From: Actinokineospora xionganensis
GTDB taxonomy: Bacteria; Actinomycetota; Actinomycetes; Mycobacteriales; Pseudonocardiaceae
DNA: 64,000 bases
NCBI RefSeq assembly: GCF_014323725.1
Contig: NZ_JABVED010000001.1
Span: 664,505 to 728,504 of the forward strand
Direction of reading: 5' to 3'
Both the position numbers and the translations under genes were made by a program. Shown here piece after piece: positions 32,265-40,196 of this stretch. The notes under the pieces are model-generated. The model was given only the letters and a program-made list of their open reading frames with translations. It was not told the DNA's origin and searched no databases. Numbering within the stretch: position 1 is the stretch's first letter; every line of letters begins with the position of its first letter.

Positions 32265-32927
32265 GTGACCGCCTACGACGACTTCGGTGCGTTCGAGCAC
32301 CTGGACACCTCGACCCTGCCGCCGCGTCAGCAGCGCATCCTCGCCACGATCCAGGAATGGGTGGTCCGGCACGGATACGCGCCGAGCACCCGGGAGATCG
32401 GCGACGCGGTCGGCCTGCGGTCCTCGTCTTCAGTGTCGAAACACCTGGCCAGCCTGGAGGAGCGCGGGTTCCTGCGCCGGGGCGCCACGATGGCGCGGCC
32501 GATGGACGTGCGCCTGTTCCTGCGCGAGCACCCGTCGCGGCAGCCCGCCGACGACTCGGTGACGGTGCCCGTGGTCGGCCACATCGCGGCGGGGACGCCC
32601 ATCACGGCCGACGAGCACCTCGACGACGCGCTGAACCTGCCGCGCGAGCTCACCGGGCGCGGCGACGTCTTCGGCCTGCGCGTGCGCGGCGACTCGATGG
32701 TCGACGCCGCGATCTGCGACGGCGACATCGTCGTGGTGCGCAGGCAGCACGAGGCCCATTCCGGCCAGATCGTCGCCGCGATGATCGATGACGAGGCCAC
32801 CGTCAAGGTCTACCGCCGCCGCAACGGACACGTCTATCTAGAGCCGCGAAACCCGGAGTACGACGTCATCGACGGGGATAACGCGGTCGTTCTGGGCATC
32901 GTCGTCTCGGTACTGCGCAGCATCTGA
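32265..32927 (+). CDS. lexA: LexA-type repressor with self-cleaving S24 domain
   Basis: This 220-residue protein has an N-terminal winged HTH (LPPRQQRILATIQEWVVRHG, GDAVGLRSSSSVSKHLASLEERG) and a C-terminal S24 peptidase domain. The cleavage bond Ala109-Gly110 is in GHIAAGTP, with Ser144 (GDSMVDA) and Lys181 (ATVKVYR) as the catalytic dyad. In canonical LexA, RecA-stimulated self-cleavage derepresses SOS genes. The recognition helix reads SSVSKHLASL, not the common SSVxxQLxxL, and no SOS box precedes the gene. It may therefore be a paralogue with another target set. Confidence 0.85.
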   Translation: MTAYDDFGAFEHLDTSTLPPRQQRILATIQEWVVRHGYAPSTREIGDAVGLRSSSSVSKHLASLEERGFLRRGATMARPMDVRLFLREHPSRQPADDSVTVPVVGHIAAGTPITADEHLDDALNLPRELTGRGDVFGLRVRGDSMVDAAICDGDIVVVRRQHEAHSGQIVAAMIDDEATVKVYRRRNGHVYLEPRNPEYDVIDGDNAVVLGIVVSVLRSI

Positions 32928-32971
32928 GCCCACGGAGGGAGCCACGGGTCCCTTGACGAGGTCCTCGCTGC

Positions 32972-33330
32972 GTGCCGTGGACGCTGCTCACCGAAGACCA
33001 CGGCCACCTACTCACCAGCAGCCCCAGCAACCGGCGGCAGCCGTTCGACGCGACCTTCAGCCTGGAAGCGACCGACGCGACCCGCCCGCACAAGGAAACG
33101 CTGTCCGCCAAGGGCAAGGCGCAGACCGTGGTGACCCGGGCAGGCGTGCGCGCCCGCCTGCCCGGGCATCCCCGTCTTCGACGACACCAATCCGGACGCC
33201 TACTACAGCGCGGCCAACCCGCGGGGCAGCGTCAAGGTGGCGGGCCACGGCCTGAAGGCGACCGTCACCGGTGACGCCGGGGACGACCTGACCATCGCGG
33301 TGGTCAACCCCACGGCGCCCTGCCCTGATC
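32972..33330 (+). pseudogene. C-terminal remnant of a secreted protein, probably an M6/immune-inhibitor-A-like peptidase
   Basis: One frame reads QPFDATFSLEATDATRPHKE, and after a shift near 33158-33166 the next reads PVFDDTNPDAYYSAANP then GSVKVAGHGLKATVTGD and LTIAVVNP. Together these look like the C-terminal beta-domain of a large secreted protease of the immune inhibitor A type. There is no start, no catalytic region and no intact frame. It is sandwiched between lexA and the isochorismatase stop. The family call is from memory of similar tails and is tentative. Confidence 0.45.
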
Positions 33331-33338
33331 AAAGCGCT

Positions 33339-33896
33339 CTACTCCCCCGCGAACGTGACATCCTTCGTGGCCGTCACGGCGGCACTGCGGCCCGGGGCCG
33401 ACTGGAACCGCCAGTACAGGTTCGTGTGCGCGATGACCTGATCCGGCGGCGGAGCGCCCCACTCGGTCTGGTCTTCGGTCGTGTGCGCGTCTCCGACGAG
33501 CGTCACGTCGTAACCGCGCGCGAAGGCACCATGGATGGTGGACCGGATGCAGGCGTCGGTCTGCGCCCCGGAGACGACCAGGTGTCCCACTCGCGCCCGG
33601 GCCAGCACGTCATCGAGGTCGGTGTCCTCGAACGAGTCGCCGAACTCCTTGTGCACCAAGGGCTCGGACTCCCGGCGAGCCAGCTCCGGGACGTAGTCCC
33701 AGGCCTCGCTCCCCTTCGCCAGGTCGTCGTCGGAATGCTGGACCCAGACGACCGGCACCCCTTCCTCGCGCGCCCTGTCGACGAGCGCGCCTATGTTGGC
33801 GACGACGTCGTCGCGGCGGTGCGCGCCCGCGACGACGCCGTTCTGGACGTCGATCACCATCAGGGCGGTGTTGGGTCGGTCTGTCAGCGTGCTCAC
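33339..33896 (-). CDS. Isochorismatase-family cysteine hydrolase
   Basis: This 185-residue enzyme has the Asp-Lys-Cys triad of the family: Asp16 in ALMVIDVQNGVV, Lys in SEPLVHKEFGDSF and Cys in VVSGAQTDACIRSTIHGA. GAQTDxCIRxT is the strong family signature. It hydrolyses an amide or related small molecule in the cytoplasm; the substrate is unknown. The GTG start has GAGAAGG upstream. Its 3' end abuts the peptidase remnant. Confidence 0.9.
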   Translation of the reverse strand: MSTLTDRPNTALMVIDVQNGVVAGAHRRDDVVANIGALVDRAREEGVPVVWVQHSDDDLAKGSEAWDYVPELARRESEPLVHKEFGDSFEDTDLDDVLARARVGHLVVSGAQTDACIRSTIHGAFARGYDVTLVGDAHTTEDQTEWGAPPPDQVIAHTNLYWRFQSAPGRSAAVTATKDVTFAGE

Positions 33897-34185
33897 GACG
33901 CCTTCTCTGCCGGTCGGATACTGGGCACTGGCACACTAACCCCACTCACCGACAAGAACGGCGCACGCGCGGGCGCCTTCCGCAACTACCGGCCGAGCTC
34001 CACGTTGTCCAAACCCCGAGCGCGTCGGGGACGAGGACCGCCACTGGCTCTCGGCCAGCGCACGGACCCGCTGCCGAAACTCGGGACGGGGTGGCGTCAC
34101 GAGCGAGGAGGTTAGTTCCGACGCTCGCCAGCCGTCTGCGGATCGTGATGATTCAGGACGCGTGGTCGCCTCCGCCGATCCCCTG
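33897..34185. other. Intergenic stretch, no gene seen
   Basis: About 290 bases between the isochorismatase start and the DUF5997 stop. Plus-strand open sequence exists but has no start with ribosome binding site and no recognisable protein. The isochorismatase promoter presumably lies at the left end. Confidence 0.45.
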
Positions 34186-34584
34186 TCAGGAGCGGGGGCG
34201 ACGCTGCGGCTGGATGGCCTTCGCGGCCTTGATGCGGGCCTCTTCCTTGCGGACCTCGGCCTGGGTTTCGCGCTCCTGGCGCAGCCACTGCGGGCTCTCG
34301 GCCTTCAGCGCGTCGATCTGCTCAGTGGTGAGGGCCTCGGTGATGCCGGCGCGGGCGAGGCCGCCGATGGAGATGCCCAGCTTCGCCGCGATGACCGGGC
34401 GGGGGTGCGGGCCGTTGCGGCGCAGGTCGCGCAGCCACTGCGGCGGATCGGCCTGCAGCGAGTTCAACTCGTCGCGCGAGACGACACCCTCCTGGAACTG
34501 CGCGGGGGTGGCTTCGAGGTACACGCCCAGCTTCTTCGCCGCGGTCGCGGGCTTCATCGTCTGGGGTGTCTTTGGCGACGTCAT
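34186..34584 (-). CDS. DUF5997 family protein
   Basis: This 132-residue hydrophilic helical protein fits DUF5997: MKPATAAKKLGVYLEATPAQFQ, then VSRDELNSLQADPPQWLRDLRRNGPHPR, and a near-repeat TTEQIDALKAESPQWLRQER. The two LxxxPPQWLRxxR / ESPQWLRQER units suggest an internal duplication. The tail is basic. Function unknown. The ATG at 34584 lies seven bases after TACGCT on the minus strand, so it is probably leaderless. It is divergent from the LysR-ligand-domain gene. Confidence 0.82.
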   Translation of the reverse strand: MTSPKTPQTMKPATAAKKLGVYLEATPAQFQEGVVSRDELNSLQADPPQWLRDLRRNGPHPRPVIAAKLGISIGGLARAGITEALTTEQIDALKAESPQWLRQERETQAEVRKEEARIKAAKAIQPQRRPRS

Positions 34585-34591
34585 GGCGTCC

Positions 34592-34636
34592 AGCGTATCG
34601 GGCGTGTGCTCCAACTCCATTCACGCCCGGTAATCT
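34592..34636. promoter_or_regulatory. Divergent pair of leaderless -10 boxes
   Basis: TACGCT on the minus strand (34592-34597) serves DUF5997 and TAATCT on the plus strand (34631-34636) serves the LysR-ligand-domain gene, with start codons 7 and 6 bases away. Only 58 bases separate the two coding regions, so any bound regulator would affect both. Confidence 0.55.
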
Positions 34637-34642
34637 GACCTG

Positions 34643-35386
34643 GTGACAGGCCCGGACGTACCCCCACCATTCACCCTCGCGTACGTCCCCGGGGTCATCC
34701 CCGGCAAGTGGGTGCGGACCTGGAACGAACGCACACCGGACGAGCCGCTCACCCTCCTGCAGCTCCCCGCCGCGGACGCCGCCACCACCGTGCGCGACCG
34801 CGGCGCCGACGCGGCCCTCCTGCGGCTGCCGATCGACCGGACCGGCCTGCACGCCATTCCCCTCTACACCGAGACGACCGTGGTCGTGGTCCCCAAGGAC
34901 CATCTCGTGGCCGCCGCCGACGAGGTGTCCATGGAGGACCTTGCCGACAGCCTCGTGCTGCACCCGCTCGACAACACCCTCGACTGGGACCGCCCGCCTG
35001 GCCTCCCGGCGAACGAGCGCCCCGCCACCACCCTGGACGCCATCGAACTGGTGGCAGCGGGCGTCGGGCTGCTCGTGGTCCCCCAGTCGCTGGCCCGGCT
35101 GCACCACCGCAAGGACCTCACCTACCGCCCCGTGCCGGACGCGCCGCAGTCACAGGTCGCACTGTCCTGGCTGGAGGACGAAACCACCGACGCCATCGAA
35201 CGATTCATCGGCATCGTGCGCGGCCGGACCGACAACAGCACCCGGGGCCGACAGCAGCCCGCGGCCCCGGCGAAGGCGAAGCGCCCCGAGACAGAGGCCC
35301 GCAAACCCAAGTCAGGCGGCGCGAACAAACGCCGCGCTTCCGGTGCGGCACAAGCCAAGCGCGGCAAACCCCGACGCCGCTCCTAG
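34643..35386 (+). CDS. LysR-type substrate-binding domain protein lacking the HTH
   Basis: This 247-residue protein begins directly with the LysR effector-binding fold (FTLAYVPGVIPGKWVRTWNE, LHAIPLYTETTVVVVPKDH, VAAGVGLLVVPQSLARLHH) and has no DNA-binding HTH. Residues from about 190 form a Lys/Arg/Ala/Pro-rich basic tail. It may bind a ligand and modulate a partner, or bind nucleic acid through the tail. The GTG is six bases behind TAATCT. The divergent arrangement with DUF5997 suggests the two proteins work together. Confidence 0.8.
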   Translation: MTGPDVPPPFTLAYVPGVIPGKWVRTWNERTPDEPLTLLQLPAADAATTVRDRGADAALLRLPIDRTGLHAIPLYTETTVVVVPKDHLVAAADEVSMEDLADSLVLHPLDNTLDWDRPPGLPANERPATTLDAIELVAAGVGLLVVPQSLARLHHRKDLTYRPVPDAPQSQVALSWLEDETTDAIERFIGIVRGRTDNSTRGRQQPAAPAKAKRPETEARKPKSGGANKRRASGAAQAKRGKPRRRS

Positions 35387-35620
35387 CAGCCGACCGCGAG
35401 TCGACCCGATCCGATCAGTCAAACGATCCAGCGCAGGACCCTCCCCTGCCCAGGCGTTTGTGGTTTCCCCCAGACAGTGCGTACCCTTGTTGACCAGCTC
35501 TAGCAGATATCTTGATAGTAAATAGCGGATAGTAATCATGGGGTCGATGCGCTTGGGGCCCAACAGAACGGCCCCCAAGCCTGGCTCCAGCCATCGCCCC
35601 TCGATCCGGAGAATCAATCC

Positions 35621-36226
35621 GTGCACAACCTGACAACCTTCACCGACGACGAAAACTGGTCCGGCGGCTTCTACCAACTGGCCATCGAGGTCGGCGACCC
35701 CGACGACGACCGCCTCCATCGCACCCTGGAAACGCTCTGGGTAGCGGCCCGCATCGAAGGCTGCTACGCCCACCGCGACAAGGAACCCGAGGACCAGCCC
35801 GAGCTGGCCCCCACGATCGCGGCGCTGACCGAGGCCGGTCGCCTTCGAGGCACGGTCCAACTCCCGGACGGCCGACGAATCGTCTGCGTATGTGCCGCGA
35901 TCCGCGAGGTAGAAGGCGTGGATTGGCTGGTCTTCGACCTTCCCCTCGGCGCTCTGGGCCGCACCGATCGACGGATCGGCGGCTTCCCGTTCGGCCCGGA
36001 TAGCGGCCCCAGCTCCCTCTCGTGGCGTCGCCCGATCGACGACTGGCTGGCCGACATCGGCCGCGAGATCTTCAAGCAGGTCGACTTCCACCTAGCCCTG
36101 ATCGGTTTCGAGCAGTCCGGTGAGGCCTACGCACGTGACCTCAACGGCGTCGCCCCCGAGGAGCGTTGGGCCGGATACCTACTCCCACACCAAGGAAATC
36201 TGCACTACATGCCAGCCAACCGCTGA
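35621..36226 (+). CDS. Hypothetical protein
   Basis: This 201-residue acidic protein has no signal or membrane segment. It reads like a small alpha/beta protein: SGGFYQLAIEVGDPDDDRL, RRIVCVCAAIREVEGVDWLVF, GREIFKQVDFHLALIGFEQSGE. It has some feel of an immunity-type or Tox-Art-adjacent protein, but I cannot assign a family. GGAG lies nine bases before the GTG. It converges on the response regulator with only two bases between stops. The 234 bases upstream hold no recognisable gene. Confidence 0.7.
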   Translation: MHNLTTFTDDENWSGGFYQLAIEVGDPDDDRLHRTLETLWVAARIEGCYAHRDKEPEDQPELAPTIAALTEAGRLRGTVQLPDGRRIVCVCAAIREVEGVDWLVFDLPLGALGRTDRRIGGFPFGPDSGPSSLSWRRPIDDWLADIGREIFKQVDFHLALIGFEQSGEAYARDLNGVAPEERWAGYLLPHQGNLHYMPANR

Positions 36227-36228
36227 CC

Positions 36229-36900
36229 TCAACCAGTCCATCGATACCGCCGCTCAGGTCGCCCGGTCCCCCCATACCGCAGCCGGACCTCGGCCCGCCC
36301 AGTATCGACAAAGTGCTCCAAATACCGCCGAGCACTGACCCGAGACAACTGGGCCACCGCAGCACATTCAGCAGCCGACATGTCCTCCGACGAAGAAGCC
36401 CGCAACACCTGCTCGACCAACTCAGCCGTCTGAGCAGTCAACCCCTTCGGCAAGTTCGTAGACCCCCGAGGCCGAGACCCGAACACCTGGTCCACATCGG
36501 ACTGCCCAGCCGTGGACAACGCCCCCAACTTCGTATGCAGGGAAGCGAAGTGCTGCAACTGGTCATACAAAGCCGGATACGTGAACGGCTTGATCAGATA
36601 ATGCAGCACCCCACCCCGCATCGCCCCACGCACCGTGTCCACATCGTTCGCGGCGCTGATCACGATCACGTCGGTGTCGTCGTGGCCCGCCCGCAGGTGA
36701 CGGAGAACAGTGAGCCCGTCCATGTCCGGCAAATAGATATCCAACAACACCAGATCCGGCCGCAGCTCCCGAACCAGCCGAAGCGCGTCCGCTCCCGTGT
36801 GCGCCACGCCGACGACCTCACAGCCCGGCGTCCGGGCGACATAGCCGCTGTGGACCTTCGCGACCATGAAGTCGTCGTCGACCACCAGGACCCGGATCAC
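36229..36900 (-). CDS. Response regulator of the CitB/DcuR type
   Basis: This 223-residue regulator has a receiver domain with the acidic pocket VLVVDDDFMV, phosphoacceptor Asp in LVLLDIYLPDMDG, and conserved Ser/Lys in VIVISA and YLIKPF. A C-terminal HTH (MSAAECAAVAQLSRVSARRYLEHFVDTGRAEVRLRY) follows. It partners the histidine kinase upstream; GTG 36900 overlaps the kinase stop by four bases. By family it would activate C4/tricarboxylate uptake, here the divergent tctCBA. Confidence 0.9.
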   Translation of the reverse strand: MIRVLVVDDDFMVAKVHSGYVARTPGCEVVGVAHTGADALRLVRELRPDLVLLDIYLPDMDGLTVLRHLRAGHDDTDVIVISAANDVDTVRGAMRGGVLHYLIKPFTYPALYDQLQHFASLHTKLGALSTAGQSDVDQVFGSRPRGSTNLPKGLTAQTAELVEQVLRASSSEDMSAAECAAVAQLSRVSARRYLEHFVDTGRAEVRLRYGGTGRPERRYRWTG

Positions 36901-38474
36901 GCGGGCACCTCCAACGGCAGCGTGGCTGTGAACACCGCTCCATCAGCGTTGTGCACCGAGACCGTGCCGTTCCGCCGGACGCAGGTCTGCCGGGTCAGCG
37001 CCAGGCCCAGGCCACGCTGCCCGCCCTCTTCCGCAGCCTTCGTGGTGAACCCGTGTCGGAAGACCTCCTCGACGATCTCCGGCGCAACCCCCGGCCCGGA
37101 GTCCCGCACCGTCACCGCCACCTCCGTCGACCCGTGCCGGATGTCGACCTCGATCCAGCCGGGGCCGTCGGACGGCTGCCCACGCAACGCGTCCAGGGCG
37201 TTGTCGACCAGGTTGCCCAGGACCGTCACCAGGTCGCCGGACAGGGCGTCGTCCACGTCCCCGAGTGTGCTCGACGGCGACAGGCGCAGCCCCACCCCCT
37301 GCTCCGCGGCCAGGCTGGCTTTCGCGATGAGCAGCGCGGCGACCGCGGAGTCGGCGATCCGGCCGCTGACCTCGGCGTGCCACTGGTCCTGGGTGGCACT
37401 GACCCGGTCGACGTAGTTGCGGACCTCGTCGTACTCGCCGAGTTCGATCAGGCCTGCGATGGTGTGCAGCCGGTTGGTGAACTCGTGCGCCTGCGCCCGC
37501 AGGGTCTCGGTGATGTTGCGGTTCGCGTCGAGCTGGTCCTGCAGTTGGACGAGCTCGGTGCGGTCCCGGAGGGTGACCACGGCGCCGAGGGAACGGCCGT
37601 CGCGCGCGATCGGCATGCGGTTCATGACCAGCACCTTGCCTCGCCGCAGGCCGATCTGGTCGGCGCCCGTCGCCCGGCCGGTGAGGACGTCGACGAGCCG
37701 GTCGTTGAGGTCCAGTTCGTCCACTGTGCACCCCACCGCGTCCGGGCGCAGGGAGAGCAGGCTGCGCGCCTGGTCGTTCACCAGCGTCACCCGGTGCTGC
37801 TGGTCGAGGCCGAGCACACCCTCCCGGATGCCGTGCAGCATCGCCTCGCGGTGCTCCACCAGCCCGGTGATCTCGTGCGGCTCCAGGCCGAGCGTCTGCC
37901 GCTTGACCCACCACGCCAGCCACAGCGACCCCGCCACCCCCAGGCCGGTCGCGATCCCGAGGAGCACCACCAGGTTGCCCGGCGAGTCGACCAGCGCCTG
38001 CCACAGGCTGGGCTGCTCCCGGCCCGCGACCACGACGCCGATGATCCGGCCCTCCTTGGTGACCACCGGGACATGCGCGACGACCGACCCGTCGATCACC
38101 CCGACCCAGGACCGCCCGGAGGGGACCGTGCTGTCGCCGATCGGCAGCGGCAGCCCGTCCTGCCGCGGGTCCGACGAGGTCAGGACCACCAGGTCCGCCC
38201 GGGTGATCACCACCGAGTCGGCCCCGGACAACGCCCGCCCGGACTCGGCGAACGGCGCCAGCGTCTCGTGCCGGGCGGGGTCCTCCAAAGCCGAGCGCAG
38301 CCCCGGGTTGGCCGCGACGTCCTCGGCGACACCGAGCATCCGCCTGCCCTCGGTGTCGCGGAAGGACGCCGACGCCTGGGCGATGCTCACCGCGGCCACC
38401 GCCACCAGCAGAACCAGCACGATCCCGAGCTGCAGCACGAGGAGCTGACGGGCGAGCGAGCCCTTCTTGCCCAT
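36897..38474 (-). CDS. Sensor histidine kinase of the CitA/DcuS type
   Basis: This 525-residue kinase has a TM helix at 10-32, a periplasmic PAS-like (PDC) sensor domain to about residue 165, a second TM helix (LVVLLGIATGLGVAGSLWLAW), a cytoplasmic PAS domain and a kinase core. The H-box is LRAQAHEFTNRLHTIAGLIE, with GNLVDNALDAL (N), DSGPGV and GLGLAL (G). Such kinases sense external citrate or C4-dicarboxylates. GGAGGTGACGC precedes the ATG. It is divergent from tctC across 162 bases. Confidence 0.92.
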   Translation of the reverse strand: MGKKGSLARQLLVLQLGIVLVLLVAVAAVSIAQASASFRDTEGRRMLGVAEDVAANPGLRSALEDPARHETLAPFAESGRALSGADSVVITRADLVVLTSSDPRQDGLPLPIGDSTVPSGRSWVGVIDGSVVAHVPVVTKEGRIIGVVVAGREQPSLWQALVDSPGNLVVLLGIATGLGVAGSLWLAWWVKRQTLGLEPHEITGLVEHREAMLHGIREGVLGLDQQHRVTLVNDQARSLLSLRPDAVGCTVDELDLNDRLVDVLTGRATGADQIGLRRGKVLVMNRMPIARDGRSLGAVVTLRDRTELVQLQDQLDANRNITETLRAQAHEFTNRLHTIAGLIELGEYDEVRNYVDRVSATQDQWHAEVSGRIADSAVAALLIAKASLAAEQGVGLRLSPSSTLGDVDDALSGDLVTVLGNLVDNALDALRGQPSDGPGWIEVDIRHGSTEVAVTVRDSGPGVAPEIVEEVFRHGFTTKAAEEGGQRGLGLALTRQTCVRRNGTVSVHNADGAVFTATLPLEVPA

Positions 38475-38636
38475 GCGTCACCTCCGGCCACGTCGACGGG
38501 CCTTGAGTGTGGCCCCCGATACGCGCGCGTGCACGTGAACACAACGACCACAAGGATCTATGCGGCCGCAATGCAGACGTAACCGCCGCGACACCGCACG
38601 ATTCGGGGCACTTGGCGAAGAGAGGCAGGGATCACA

Positions 38637-39638
38637 ATGAGGCTGCGAAAGCTGCTCCCACTGGCCGCGGCACTGATCGTCGCGGCGACCGGGACCGCGT
38701 GCACCCAGGCGGGCGGCACCTCCGGCGGGCAGTCCGGCGGACAGAACAGAGTCACCGGGTTCCGCGTCATGGTGCCCAACACCCCCGGCGGCGGGTACGA
38801 CGTCACCGCCCGCACCTCGGCCAAGGCCATGGAGGAGGCAGGCCTGGCCCGCAACGTCGAGGTGTTCAACCTGCCTGGCGCGGGCGGCACCGTCGGCCTC
38901 GGCAGGCTGGTCGGCGAGAAGGGCAACGGCAAGCTGGCCATGCAGATGGGCCTCGGTGTCGTCGGCAGCGTCTACACGAACAAGTCCCCCTCGACGCTGC
39001 AGGACACCACGCCGATCGCCCGGCTGATCGAGGAGCCCGACATCATCGTGGTGTCGAAGAACTCGAAGTACACCGACATCAAGCAGCTGATCGAGGCCTG
39101 GAAGGCCGAACCCGGCGCGGTGCCGGTCGGCGGCGGCTCCTCCCCCGGCGGCCCGGACCACCTCGCGCCGATGCTGGTCGCCGACGCGATCGGACTGGAG
39201 CCGAAGAAGGTCAACTACGTGCCGTTCGACGGCGGCGGCGAGCTGCTGGCCTCCGTGCTGGGCAACAAGGTCGCCTTCGGTGTCTCCGGTGTCGGCGAGT
39301 ACATGGACCAGATCAAGGCAGGCGAACTGCGGGTCCTCGCGGTCACCAGCAAGGACCGGGTGCCCGGTGTGGACGCGCCGACGCTGAAGGAGTCCGGTGT
39401 GGACGTCGAGTTCACCAACTGGCGCGGCGTGGTGGCCCCTCCCGGCATCAGCGACGCGGACAAGCAGGCCATGATCGACCTCTACACCAAGCTGCACGCC
39501 TCGGAGCAGTGGAAGCAGGCGCTGGCGAAGAACGGCTGGCACGACGCCTTCTCCACCGGCGACGAGTTCGCCTCCTTCCTGCAGAAGGAGAACGACAGGG
39601 TCGGCGGCGTGCTCAAGGCGCTCGGGCTGACGGCGTGA
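38637..39638 (+). CDS. tctC: TctC-type tricarboxylate-binding lipoprotein
   Basis: This 333-residue extracytoplasmic solute-binding protein has a signal with lipid-attachment Cys22 (ATGTACTQ). The Bug/TctC fold follows (VMVPNTPGGGYDVTARTSAK, NLPGAGGTVGLGRLVGEKGNG, VPFDGGGELLASVLGNKV). It captures a carboxylate such as citrate or tartrate and delivers it to TctBA. Its stop overlaps the tctB GTG by four bases. Regulated in all likelihood by the divergent two-component system. Confidence 0.93.
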   Translation: MRLRKLLPLAAALIVAATGTACTQAGGTSGGQSGGQNRVTGFRVMVPNTPGGGYDVTARTSAKAMEEAGLARNVEVFNLPGAGGTVGLGRLVGEKGNGKLAMQMGLGVVGSVYTNKSPSTLQDTTPIARLIEEPDIIVVSKNSKYTDIKQLIEAWKAEPGAVPVGGGSSPGGPDHLAPMLVADAIGLEPKKVNYVPFDGGGELLASVLGNKVAFGVSGVGEYMDQIKAGELRVLAVTSKDRVPGVDAPTLKESGVDVEFTNWRGVVAPPGISDADKQAMIDLYTKLHASEQWKQALAKNGWHDAFSTGDEFASFLQKENDRVGGVLKALGLTA

Positions 39639-40195
39639 ACACCATGACCGAACACGAGACCGGGTCGGCCGCCCCCGCGGCGGCCGACCCGGCCCCGGCA
39701 GGCGCCCGGCAGTGGCTGCGGGAGCACTCGGAGCTCGGGGTCGCGGTCGTGCTGCTCGCCCTGGGCGGGCTGGTGGTCGTCGACGCGCTGTCGATGTCCA
39801 CGTCGTTCGCCCAGCGCGGTCCGGTCGGGCCGCGGGTGGTCCCGCTGGCCGTCGGCGGCCTGCTGATCGCCATCGCGGTCGCGCTGACCGTGGACGTGCT
39901 GCGCGGCGGCAAGGGTGAGGCCGAGGGCGGTGAGGACGTCGACCTGACGATCCCGCCGGAGTGGCGCACGGTGCTGCTGCTGGCGGCGTCCTTCATCGCC
40001 AACATCGCGCTGATCGACCTGGTCGGCTTCCCGATCTCGGGCGCCATCCTGTTCTGGGGCTCGGCGTACGCGCTGGGCAGCAGGCACTGGGTCCGCGACC
40101 CGGTGATCGCGGTGGTGCTGTCGGTCTCGGCGTACCTGCTGTTCCAGAAGCTGCTTGGCGTGCCGCTGCCCGGCGGTCCGCTCGAAGGGATCTGA
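39635..40195 (+). CDS. tctB: TctB small membrane subunit
   Basis: This 186-residue protein has four transmembrane helices (VAVVLLALGGLVVVDAL, VVPLAVGGLLIAIAVAL, VLLLAASFIANIALIDLVGF, VIAVVLSVSAYLLFQKLLGV) after a 35-residue soluble start. This is the small permease subunit of the tripartite tricarboxylate transporter. GTG 39635 overlaps the tctC stop; an ATG nine bases later is an alternative. The end QKLLGVPLPGG is typical. Confidence 0.9.
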   Translation: MNTMTEHETGSAAPAAADPAPAGARQWLREHSELGVAVVLLALGGLVVVDALSMSTSFAQRGPVGPRVVPLAVGGLLIAIAVALTVDVLRGGKGEAEGGEDVDLTIPPEWRTVLLLAASFIANIALIDLVGFPISGAILFWGSAYALGSRHWVRDPVIAVVLSVSAYLLFQKLLGVPLPGGPLEGI

Positions 40196-40196
40196 G

